Below, piece after piece: positions 1 through 5,660 of a stretch of 7,830 nt of DNA; position 1 is the first letter of the stretch; the number at the start of each line of letters is the position of its first letter. Under the pieces are notes generated by a model. The model did not search any database. It was not told where the DNA came from and worked only from the letters and a program-made list of their open reading frames with translations. The translations under genes were made by a program, and so were the position numbers. Origin of the DNA: an uncultured bacterium (lineage in GTDB: Bacteria; Methylomirabilota; Methylomirabilia; Rokubacteriales; CSP1-6); the NCBI GenBank assembly GCA_946479205.1, contig CAMLFJ010000129.1:1-7830 (forward strand), written 5' to 3'.

Positions 1-43
1 TCAGAGTGAGTGACTGGAGTTCAGACGTGTGCTCTTCCGATCT
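1..43 (+). other. Illumina sequencing adapter left in the assembly (not genomic)
   Basis: Bases 10-43 match, base for base as I recall it, the 34-base Illumina TruSeq index/read-2 adapter, ending in GCTCTTCCGATCT. Bases 2-9 (cagagtga) have the length of an 8-base index. Base 1 (t) agrees with the last base of the P7 arm that precedes the index; this index reading is inference. Translated in frame, the adapter gives the peptide SDWSSDVCSSDL, a known artefact in metagenomic protein sets. Real sequence therefore begins at about base 44. Any protein start inside this segment, including ATG codons at 6 and 29, is false. Confidence 0.97.
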
Positions 44-710
44 CGGCGCCGCCGCGTGTGCGCCCATGGGGCCCGGCGGCCATCCCCCGCGGATCGCGAC
101 GGTCACGGTGGCCGGCTCCGGCACCGTGTCGGCCGCGCCCGACATGGCCGAGATCACCACCGGGGTGGTGACGCAGGCCCCCACCGCGGCGCAGGCGCTC
201 GCCGCCAACAGCCAGGCGATGGAGCGGCTGCTCCAGGCGCTGGGCACCCTCGGGGTCGCCCCGCGCGACATCCAGACCACGAACATCAGCGTGTCGCCGC
301 TCCGCCGCCAGGGGCGCGACGGCCAGCCGCCCGAGATCACCGGCTACGAGGTGACCAACCAGGTGCGGGTGAAGGTGCGCGACCTCTCGAGCCTGGGCCG
401 CGTGCTCGATCAGCAGGTGGGGCAGGGCGCCAATCTCGTCTACGGTATCCAGTTCGGGCGGCAGGAGCCGGCGCCGTTGCTGGACGAGGCGCGCAAGCGC
501 GCGATGGCCGACGCGCGGCGCAAGGCCGACCTCTACGCGGGCGCCGCCGGTCTCAAGGTCGGCCGCGTGGTCGCGGTGCAGGAAGCGGGCGCCGCGTCGC
601 CGCGCCCGGAGATGTCGCCTCGTGTGATGATGTCCGCCGCGGTGCCGGTGGCGCCCGGCGAGCAGGAGACCCAGGCCTCGGTGACCGTGACGTTCACCCT
701 CGACCCCTGA
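44..710 (+). CDS. SIMPL-domain (DUF541) protein, 5'-truncated by adapter
   Basis: This is the C-terminal ~222 residues of a SIMPL/DUF541-domain protein, the family that includes E. coli YggE. The domain opens with the typical strand VTVAGSGTVSAAPDMAEITTG and closes with SVTVTFTLDP just before TGA at 708-710. Between them lie the usual helix (ALAANSQAMERLLQAL), the segment IQTTNISVSP and a second helical part rich in Ala, Arg and Lys. Family members are usually periplasmic or envelope proteins linked to oxidative stress, with no settled biochemical activity. The first genomic residues read GAAACAPMGPGGHPP; the Cys after small residues could be the end of a lipoprotein signal peptide whose start is lost, but this is inference. 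About 20 residues are probably missing. The first complete genomic codon is at 45, and the upstream reading frame is adapter. The amidase gene follows after 8 bases, so the two are probably co-transcribed. Confidence 0.88.
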
Positions 711-714
711 GGAC
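709..714 (+). promoter_or_regulatory. Ribosome binding site fixing the amidase start
   Basis: The sequence GAGGAC overlaps the SIMPL stop codon (TGA 708-710) and sits 4 bases before ATG 719. It is the only purine-rich site here. Together with the amidase N-terminus it fixes the start at 719 and suggests translational coupling with the upstream gene. Confidence 0.6.
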
Positions 715-718
715 GACC

Positions 719-2170
719 ATGACCGCTCCCCACTTTCGCAGTGCCAAGCAGCTCGCCTCCGACATCCGCCGCGGCAAGCTCGGCTGCCTCGAGGCGCTCG
801 ACCTGTTCCTCGCGCGCGTGGACCGCTTCAACCCGCAGCTCAACGCGGTCGTGGCCAGCGACGTGGAGGCGGCCCGCCGGCGCGCCCGCGGGGCCGACGC
901 CGCGCTGCGGAAGGGGAAGGTCTGGGGCCCGCTGCACGGGGTGCCGATGACCGTGAAGGAGTCCTACGACGTGGTCGGCATGCCGACCACCTGGGGGCTC
1001 GGCGAGCTGAAGGACAACATGCCGGCGCGCAACGCGCTCGCGGTGGACCGCCTGCTCGCGGCGGGGGTGGTGCTCTTCGGCAAGACCAACGTCCCGTCGT
1101 GGCTCGCCGACTGGCAGTCCTTCAACCCGGTCTACGGCACCACCAACAACCCCTGGGACGTCACCCGCACGCCGGGCGGTTCCTCGGGCGGCTCCGCGGC
1201 CGCGCTCGCCGCGGGTCTCACCGGCTTCGAGGCGGGCAGCGACATCGGCTCGTCCATCCGCAATCCCGCGCACTACTGCGGGGTCTATGGCCACAAGCCC
1301 ACCTTCGGCATCGTGCCGCCCCGCGGCCAGGCCCTGCCCGGCCGGGTCGCGCAGGGCGACATCTCGGTGATCGGGCCGATGGGCCGGAGCGCGGAGGACC
1401 TGGCCCTCGGCCTCTCGGTGATGGCGGGCGCCGACGAGATCGACGGCGCGGGCTGGCGGCTCGAGCTGCCCGCGCCGCGGAAGAAGACCCTGCGCGAGTT
1501 CAAGGTGGCGGTCATGCTGACCGACCCGGCTTCCGAGGTGGACGACGAAGTGCAGGCCCGCGTGCAGGCGGTCGCCGACTTCCTTGCGAAGAAGAAGGCC
1601 CGGGTGAGCGGCACCGCGCGGCCCGCCATCGACACCGCGGAGGCGCAGCGCGTCTACGTGCTCCTGCTGCGCGCGGCCACCGCGGGCCGGCAGACCGCCG
1701 AGGAGTTCGGCCGGAACGCGGAGATCGCGCGCGCGCTCCGCGCGGACGACGACAGCTACTACGCGCGGATGACACGGGCGAACGTCGCGCCGCACCGCGA
1801 CTGGCTCGCCGCCAACGAGGCCCGCCACAAGATGCGGTGGCGCTGGGCCGAGTTCTTCCGCGACTACGACGTGCTGCTCTGCCCGGCCGCGGCGAGCGCG
1901 GCGTTCCCGCACGACCACGTGGGCGAGCGCCACGAGCGCACCATCACGGTCAATGGCCGCCGCGTGCCCAGCACCGACCAGCTCTTCTGGGCCGGCTACC
2001 CGGGGATGGCCTTCCTCCCCTCCACGGTGGCGCCCGCGGGATTCTCGCGCACCGGGCTGCCGATCGGGGTCCAGATCGTCGGGCCGCAGTACGGTGACCG
2101 CACCTGCATCGAGCTGGCCCGCCTGCTCGAGCGGGAGTTCCAGGGCTTCGTTCCCCCGCCGGGCTACTAG
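719..2170 (+). CDS. Amidase-signature family hydrolase
   Basis: The product is 483 residues, a normal length for the amidase signature family, which hydrolyses C-N amide bonds (amidases, GatA, FAAH and relatives). The Ser-cisSer-Lys triad is intact. Lys80 lies in GVPMTVKES, cis-Ser155 lies in PGGSSGGS (152-159), and nucleophile Ser179 lies in GSDIGSSIRNPA. The 24-residue spacing between the two serines equals that in FAAH (Ser217/Ser241). One oddity is Ser178, which replaces the first Gly of the common GGSIR motif. I see no signal peptide, so it is probably cytoplasmic. It is unlikely to be GatA, because no gatB or gatC is present and the C-terminal half (CPAAASAAFPHDH, then YPGMAFLPSTVAP) is of the general amidase type. 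The frame stays open leftward to 29, but that part is adapter and a shadow of the SIMPL gene. The start at 719 is supported by GAGGAC upstream. The substrate is unknown. Confidence 0.93.
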   Translation: MTAPHFRSAKQLASDIRRGKLGCLEALDLFLARVDRFNPQLNAVVASDVEAARRRARGADAALRKGKVWGPLHGVPMTVKESYDVVGMPTTWGLGELKDNMPARNALAVDRLLAAGVVLFGKTNVPSWLADWQSFNPVYGTTNNPWDVTRTPGGSSGGSAAALAAGLTGFEAGSDIGSSIRNPAHYCGVYGHKPTFGIVPPRGQALPGRVAQGDISVIGPMGRSAEDLALGLSVMAGADEIDGAGWRLELPAPRKKTLREFKVAVMLTDPASEVDDEVQARVQAVADFLAKKKARVSGTARPAIDTAEAQRVYVLLLRAATAGRQTAEEFGRNAEIARALRADDDSYYARMTRANVAPHRDWLAANEARHKMRWRWAEFFRDYDVLLCPAAASAAFPHDHVGERHERTITVNGRRVPSTDQLFWAGYPGMAFLPSTVAPAGFSRTGLPIGVQIVGPQYGDRTCIELARLLEREFQGFVPPPGY

Positions 2171-2180
2171 CCGGGCTACC

Positions 2181-2195
2181 GAGGAGAATCCATTG
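2181..2195 (+). promoter_or_regulatory. Strong Shine-Dalgarno with TTG start codon
   Basis: GAGGAG (2181-2186) is followed by 6 bases and then TTG (2193-2195), in frame with the Rossmann protein that reads MAKKRVVVTGAAGYVA. There is no ATG or GTG at a suitable place between the amidase stop at 2170 and the beta-alpha-beta motif. TTG is therefore the best start, helped by a near-ideal ribosome site. Confidence 0.8.
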
Positions 2196-3056
2196 GCGAA
2201 GAAGCGCGTGGTCGTGACGGGGGCGGCGGGCTACGTCGCCCAGCGAATGATGCCGGAGCTCCAGGAGCGCTGGGACCTGGTGCTGCTCGACGTGCGGCCC
2301 ACCACCCGCGCCGGCAAGGCGGTGCCCGGCCTGATCGTGGCCGATCTGACCAAACCGGACCGCAACGAGTACCGGCAGCACTTCCGGGGGGCGGACGCGG
2401 TGATCCACTGCGGGTTCGTGAGCGCGCCGAACCTCGACGCCACCACCTGGCAGGACAACAGCGACGCCAAGTTCTGGGCCGAGCACACCAACGTGGCGCT
2501 CAGCTACAACGTCTGCCGGGTCGCCCTCGAGGAGGGCGTGCGCCGGGTGGTCGTGTGCAGCTCCAACCACGCGGCCGACTACTACGAGCGCCTGGTGTGG
2601 GACGGCCGCCTCGACATGGTGACGCCCGAGATGCCGCCGCGCTCGGACAACTGGTACGGCTGGGCCAAGGCGGCCTACGAGCTGCTGGGCTTCGTCTTCG
2701 CCACCGGCAAGGTGGACGGGCGCAAGCTCGAGATCGTGCAGTGGCGTATCGGGGGTCCGCGCGACGACGACATGGATCACGTGAAGCCGGGCGACATCAA
2801 GGTCATGCACCGCGCCCTCGGGGCCTATCTCTCGAAGCGGGACCAGGTGCAGCAGGCGGTGCGCATGGTGGAGACCGAGGACATCCGGGACGAGCACGGG
2901 GTGCCGTTCCTCATCGTCTACGGCATCAGCGGCAACACCCACCGCTTCTGGTCCATCGCGAACGCGCGCACGAAGCTCGGCTACGCCCCGGAGGACGACA
3001 GCCAGGTGAATTTCGCCGACAAGATCGCGGTCATCGCGCGCGCGGTCCGGAGATGA
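2193..3056 (+). CDS. NAD(P)-dependent extended SDR, uronate-dehydrogenase-like epimerase/dehydratase family
   Basis: The 287-residue protein has an N-terminal Rossmann fold with the dinucleotide-binding motif TGAAGYVA (residues 9-16); Ala16 stands where most relatives have the third Gly. Asp33 at the end of strand 2 (LVLLDVR) suggests NAD preference. Other SDR landmarks are ADL (50-52), VIHCG (70-74), VVVCSSNHAADYY (119-131) and the catalytic YxxxK as Tyr155-Gly-Trp-Ala-Lys159. Ser123 or Ser124 completes the Ser-Tyr-Lys set. The SSNH segment, NWYGWAK and WRIG strongly recall uronate/hexose-acid dehydrogenases and related epimerases, but a substrate cannot be assigned from sequence alone. No transmembrane part is seen. 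It follows the amidase by 22 bases and overlaps the next small gene region through ATGA at 3053-3056. The frame is open upstream to 1953 but overlaps the amidase there, so that extension is rejected. Confidence 0.9.
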   Translation: MAKKRVVVTGAAGYVAQRMMPELQERWDLVLLDVRPTTRAGKAVPGLIVADLTKPDRNEYRQHFRGADAVIHCGFVSAPNLDATTWQDNSDAKFWAEHTNVALSYNVCRVALEEGVRRVVVCSSNHAADYYERLVWDGRLDMVTPEMPPRSDNWYGWAKAAYELLGFVFATGKVDGRKLEIVQWRIGGPRDDDMDHVKPGDIKVMHRALGAYLSKRDQVQQAVRMVETEDIRDEHGVPFLIVYGISGNTHRFWSIANARTKLGYAPEDDSQVNFADKIAVIARAVRR

Positions 3057-3061
3057 TCATG
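3048..3061 (+). promoter_or_regulatory. Ribosome site and ATGA stop/start junction for the small gene
   Basis: CGGAG (3048-3052) abuts ATG 3053, which overlaps the SDR stop codon TGA (3054-3056) as ATGA. It lies 6 bases before a second in-frame ATG at 3059. Spacing favours 3059; the ATGA overlap would favour 3053. Either way the small gene is translationally coupled to the SDR. Confidence 0.55.
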
Positions 3062-3256
3062 AACGCGGAAGAGGAGCTGAAGGCCCTGGAGGAGACCCTG
3101 GTCGCCTTCCGGGAGACCCTGAAGGAAGTGAACCGGCTGGGCGGCGACGGCATGGTCATGGTGCGGGAGGAATGGCTCCTGCGCATCAAGGAGCTCGAGC
3201 TGCAGCGCGAGCACCTGAGCCACGTCGTGCGCAAGAACCGCCGCCGCGCCGGCTAG
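3059..3256 (+). CDS. Small 65-residue predicted coiled-coil/helical-hairpin protein, function unknown
   Basis: I do not recognise this protein. It has 65 residues from ATG 3059, or 67 from ATG 3053. It is highly charged, with no signal peptide, Cys or membrane segment. Helix 1 carries hydrophobic residues at 3-4 spacing (Leu7, Leu10, Leu14, Phe17, Leu21, Val24), a clear heptad pattern. A GGDG turn (28-31) follows. Helix 2 has Trp39, Ile43, Leu46, Leu53 and Val57 in similar register, and the tail is basic (RKNRRRAG). A two-helix antiparallel hairpin or oligomer is likely. The reading frame is believable because it is coupled to the SDR stop, has a ribosome site, and ends 2 bases before the PhzF start with no spare DNA. 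It could be a small partner of a neighbouring enzyme or a nucleic-acid-binding protein; neither role is shown. Confidence 0.72.
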   Translation: MNAEEELKALEETLVAFRETLKEVNRLGGDGMVMVREEWLLRIKELELQREHLSHVVRKNRRRAG

Positions 3257-3258
3257 CC

Positions 3259-4254
3259 GTGGCCGCGCGCGAGCTCCTGTTCGTCCAGGTGGACGTGTTC
3301 ACCGAGCGCGTCTTCGGGGGCAACCCGCTCGCGGTGGTGTTCGAGGCGGCGGGCCTCTCCGACGCGGAGATGCAGGCCATCGCGCGGGAGATGAACTGCT
3401 CGGAGACCACGTTCCTCCTGCCGCCCACGCGCCCCGACTGCGAGGCGCGGGTGCGGATCTTCACCCCGGCGCGCGAGCTGCCGTTCGCGGGCCATCCGAC
3501 CATCGGCACCGCGTGGGTGCTGGCCACCGAGCAGCTCCTGCCTCCGAACACCCACCGCTTCAATCTCGAGGAGGGGATCGGGCCGGTCGAGGTGACGCTC
3601 GAGGGTGAGCCCGCGCGGCCGAGCTTTCTCTGGATGCGGCACGGGGAGGCGCGCTTCGGCCCGGAGCTGATCAACCGCGCCGGCTTCGCGCGAGCCCTGG
3701 GCCTCGCCGAGTCGGATCTGCTCACCGGCGCGCCCATCTGCACCGGCTCCACCGGCAATCCCTTCCTCTATATCCCCTTGCGTGATCGCGAGGTGGTGGA
3801 CCGGGCGCGGCTCGACGTGCCCGCGCTCCTGGCCGTACAGGGCGAGGGCCCGAACGTCGGGGTCTTCGTGTTCGCGCCCGATCCGGATCCGAAAGCGAGG
3901 GCCGGGCGAGGTGCCGCCGCAGGCGAGCCGAGCGGAGCAGTGGCCGGGCGAGGTGCCGCCGCAGGCGAGCCGAGCGGATACAAGGTCTACTCGCGCATGT
4001 TCGCGCCGCACACGTCGGGTATCCCCGAGGATCCCGCGACCGGCTCCGCCAGCGGCCCGCTCGGCGCCTACCTGGTGGAGCGCGGCCTCGCGACGCCGGC
4101 CGATACCGTCGACATCGTGAGCGAGCAGGGTACCCGCATGGGCCGGCCGAGCTTCATCCGGATCCGCGTCGGCATGACCGCCGGGCGCGTCGGCGAGATC
4201 CTGGTGGGCGGCCGCGTGGTGCCCGTGATCGAGGGCCGGCTGCGGATGCCCTGA
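3259..4254 (+). CDS. PhzF-family isomerase/epimerase-like protein with internal repeat insertion
   Basis: The product is 331 residues, compared with roughly 260-300 for typical PhzF/YddE (diaminopimelate-epimerase fold) proteins. N-terminal landmarks are FVQVDVFTERVFGGNPLAVV (8-27), MNCSETTFLLP with Glu49 matching the catalytic Glu of Pseudomonas PhzF, and ELPFAGHPTIGTA (73-85) with His79. The second domain holds YSRMFAPHTSGIPEDPATGSASGPLGAYL, with Asp258 matching the third key residue. The active site therefore looks complete. The family isomerises or racemises small acids; phenazine synthesis is not implied, because no other phz gene is here. Residues 215-240 (AGRGAAAGEPSGAV, then AGRGAAAGEPSG) are a low-complexity insertion from a DNA duplication, just before the second motif. 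The start is GTG 3259, 2 bases after the small gene's stop. No clear ribosome site is seen, so translation probably depends on coupling. Confidence 0.92.
   Translation: MAARELLFVQVDVFTERVFGGNPLAVVFEAAGLSDAEMQAIAREMNCSETTFLLPPTRPDCEARVRIFTPARELPFAGHPTIGTAWVLATEQLLPPNTHRFNLEEGIGPVEVTLEGEPARPSFLWMRHGEARFGPELINRAGFARALGLAESDLLTGAPICTGSTGNPFLYIPLRDREVVDRARLDVPALLAVQGEGPNVGVFVFAPDPDPKARAGRGAAAGEPSGAVAGRGAAAGEPSGYKVYSRMFAPHTSGIPEDPATGSASGPLGAYLVERGLATPADTVDIVSEQGTRMGRPSFIRIRVGMTAGRVGEILVGGRVVPVIEGRLRMP
3900..3978 (+). repeat. Two perfect 37-base direct repeats inside the PhzF-like gene
   Basis: Bases 3900-3936 and 3942-3978 are identical. They are separated by 5 bases (gcagt), giving a period of 42 bases, or 14 codons, so the reading frame is kept. 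The unit contains GGCGAGGTGCCGCC and GGCGAGCCGAGCGGA. Each copy encodes AGRGAAAGEPSG. Codons 215-240 (3901-3978) form an insert without counterpart in the usual PhzF layout, where strand VFVFAPDP leads quickly to YSRMFAP. The unit may be an interspersed genomic repeat that landed in a surface loop and was duplicated, or a local slippage product. Confidence 0.93.
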
Positions 4255-4256
4255 CC

Positions 4257-4886
4257 ATGTACATCCCCAAGCACTTCCAGATCACCGACTCCGCGTGGTG
4301 CCACGCCCTGATGCGCGCCCAGAGCTTCGCGGCCATGATCACCGCCGACGACGCGGGCGTCCCGTTCGCGACCCACCTGCCGATCCTGGTGGATCCCGCG
4401 CGCGGTCCCTTCGGCACCCTGCGCGGCCACGTGGCCCGCGCCAACCCCCACTGGCGCTACCTGGCCGCCGGCCGCCCGACCCTCGTGATCTTCTCGGGCG
4501 CCCACGCCTACGTCTCGCCCTCGTGGTACGCCACGCATCCGAGCGTCCCTACCTGGAACTACGTGGCGGTCCACGCCACCGGCACCGGCGCGCTGGTCGA
4601 GGATCCGGAGCAGGTGAAGGCGCTCCTCGTCGACCTCGTGCACACCTACGAGAGCCCCGGGCCGTCCGCGTGGTCCTTCGAGAGCCTGGCCGCGGATTAC
4701 CTGGCGGGCATGCAGCGGGGTATCGTGGCCTTCGAGATCCCGATCGAGCGGCTCGAGGGCAAGGCCAAGCTCAGCCAGAACCGCGACGCGGTGGATCAGG
4801 CGCGCACCCGCGAGGCGCTCGCCGCGACGGACGATCCGCTGGCGCGGGCGGTGGCGGCCCTGATGGCGGGCGCGCCGCCGCGCTGA
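4257..4886 (+). CDS. PaiB-like FMN-binding negative transcriptional regulator family protein
   Basis: The 209-residue protein has the usual PaiB length and family signatures. These are MYIPKHF at the N-terminus, the split-barrel flavin-binding type core (FATHLPILVD at 37-46, GTLRGHVARANPHW at 53-66), SWYATHPSVPTWNYVAVHATG (89-109) and GKAKLSQNR (168-176). PaiB of Bacillus subtilis affects sporulation and degradative-enzyme genes, and relatives fold like pyridoxamine-phosphate oxidase/FMN-binding proteins. A direct regulatory role here is not shown; a flavin- or haem-dependent enzyme is equally possible. ATG 4257 lies 2 bases after the PhzF stop (4252-4254), with no strong ribosome site, so coupling is likely. 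It is the last gene of the plus-strand run and ends 3 bases from the convergent crotonase stop. Confidence 0.92.
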   Translation: MYIPKHFQITDSAWCHALMRAQSFAAMITADDAGVPFATHLPILVDPARGPFGTLRGHVARANPHWRYLAAGRPTLVIFSGAHAYVSPSWYATHPSVPTWNYVAVHATGTGALVEDPEQVKALLVDLVHTYESPGPSAWSFESLAADYLAGMQRGIVAFEIPIERLEGKAKLSQNRDAVDQARTREALAATDDPLARAVAALMAGAPPR

Positions 4887-4889
4887 GCG

Positions 4890-5660
4890 CTACTCCCCGC
4901 GGAAGGCCGGCTTCCGCTTCTCCAGCATCGCCAGGCGCCCTTCCTGCGCGTCGGCGCTCGTGCGCGCCTTCGTGGCCGCCGCGTCCAGGTCGTCGTGGGC
5001 GATCTGCTCCCGCGCGGAGGCCGCGCGCAGGATGCTCGCCTTGATCCCGGCCAGCGAGAGCGGCGCGTTGTCCGCGATGCGACGGGCGAGGGCCTGCACC
5101 GCGGCGGGCAGGTCATCCGCGGGCACCACCTGGTGCACCATGCCGATCTCGTAGGCGCGCCGCGCGTCGATGGGCTGGCCGGTGAAGAGCAGGTGGCGCG
5201 TGTGGGCGGGCCCGATGATCTCCACCAGCTTCTGACCGAGCGGGAAGGGGATCACGAGCCCGATGCGGGCGAGCGGCATGCCGAGCCGCGCGGGCTCCGC
5301 GGCCACGCGCAGGTCGCAGTGCAGCGCCAGCTCGCAGCCGCCCGCGATCGCGTCGCCGTGCACCGCGGCGATCGTGGGATGCTTCGACCGCTCGACCCGC
5401 TGCAGGACCTGGACCACGTTGCCTTCCGGATCGGCCTCGCCGCGGCGCTGCTGCATCTCCTTGAGATCCATGCCCGAGCAGAAGGCGGGGCCGGCGCCCC
5501 GCACGACCACCACCCGCACGTCGCGGCGGGAGTCCAGGTCGTCGAAGGTCGCGCGCAGGGCCTGCAGCAGCGCCGTGTTCATGGCGTTGCGCTGGTCCGG
5601 GCGGTTCATCGTCACCGTCGCGATGCCCGAGTCTACTCTGAGCAAGATTTCATCCGCCAT
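4890..5660 (-). CDS. Enoyl-CoA hydratase/isomerase (crotonase) family protein
   Basis: The 256-residue product has full crotonase length. It carries VTMNRPDQRNAMN (16-28), the first oxyanion-hole segment AFCSGMDL (59-66) and the second segment AVHGDAIAGGCELALHCDLRVA (99-120). The C-terminal helix ends EGRLAMLEKRKPAFRGE. Crotonases act on acyl-CoA thioesters as hydratases, isomerases, dehalogenases or hydrolases. Glu110 matches rat hydratase Glu144. The position matching Glu164 (20 residues on) is Leu130, in GMPLARIG instead of QPEILLG, and the following GAGGTQRL is PFPLGQKL. Classical hydration is therefore doubtful; isomerase or other acyl-CoA chemistry is as likely. ATG 5658-5660 is preceded by GGAGG at a 6-base distance, inside the end of the LLM gene, which it overlaps by 11 bases. 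The pair is one transcript reading leftward. Confidence 0.93.
   Translation of the reverse strand: MADEILLRVDSGIATVTMNRPDQRNAMNTALLQALRATFDDLDSRRDVRVVVVRGAGPAFCSGMDLKEMQQRRGEADPEGNVVQVLQRVERSKHPTIAAVHGDAIAGGCELALHCDLRVAAEPARLGMPLARIGLVIPFPLGQKLVEIIGPAHTRHLLFTGQPIDARRAYEIGMVHQVVPADDLPAAVQALARRIADNAPLSLAGIKASILRAASAREQIAHDDLDAAATKARTSADAQEGRLAMLEKRKPAFRGE

Noticed and set aside
29..718. Long N-terminal extension of the amidase reading frame
   Set aside because: Its ATG is in adapter sequence (MLFRS), and the rest is the wrong frame of the SIMPL gene, with an Arg/Gly/His-rich shadow composition. The true start at 719 has a ribosome site.
533..1933. 466-codon minus-strand open frame
   Set aside because: It lies opposite the amidase and SIMPL genes. 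The His/Arg/Gly/Val-rich product has no recognisable domain, as expected from antisense frames in very GC-rich DNA.
719..2170. GatA subunit of the tRNA-dependent amidotransferase
   Set aside because: There is no gatB or gatC neighbour, and the C-terminal half looks like general amidases.
1950..2942. 330-codon minus-strand open frame opposite the SDR
   Set aside because: It has no domain and a shadow-type composition, while the plus strand carries a clear SDR with all motifs.
3259..4254. Phenazine biosynthesis locus
   Set aside because: Only a PhzF-family gene is present. The family is widespread outside phenazine producers, and no other phz gene is nearby.
4880..4890. GCGC-TGA-GCGC inverted repeat at the convergent stop codons
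   Set aside because: It has only four base pairs, a 3-base loop and no T-run, so it is too weak for a terminator and is common by chance in such DNA.
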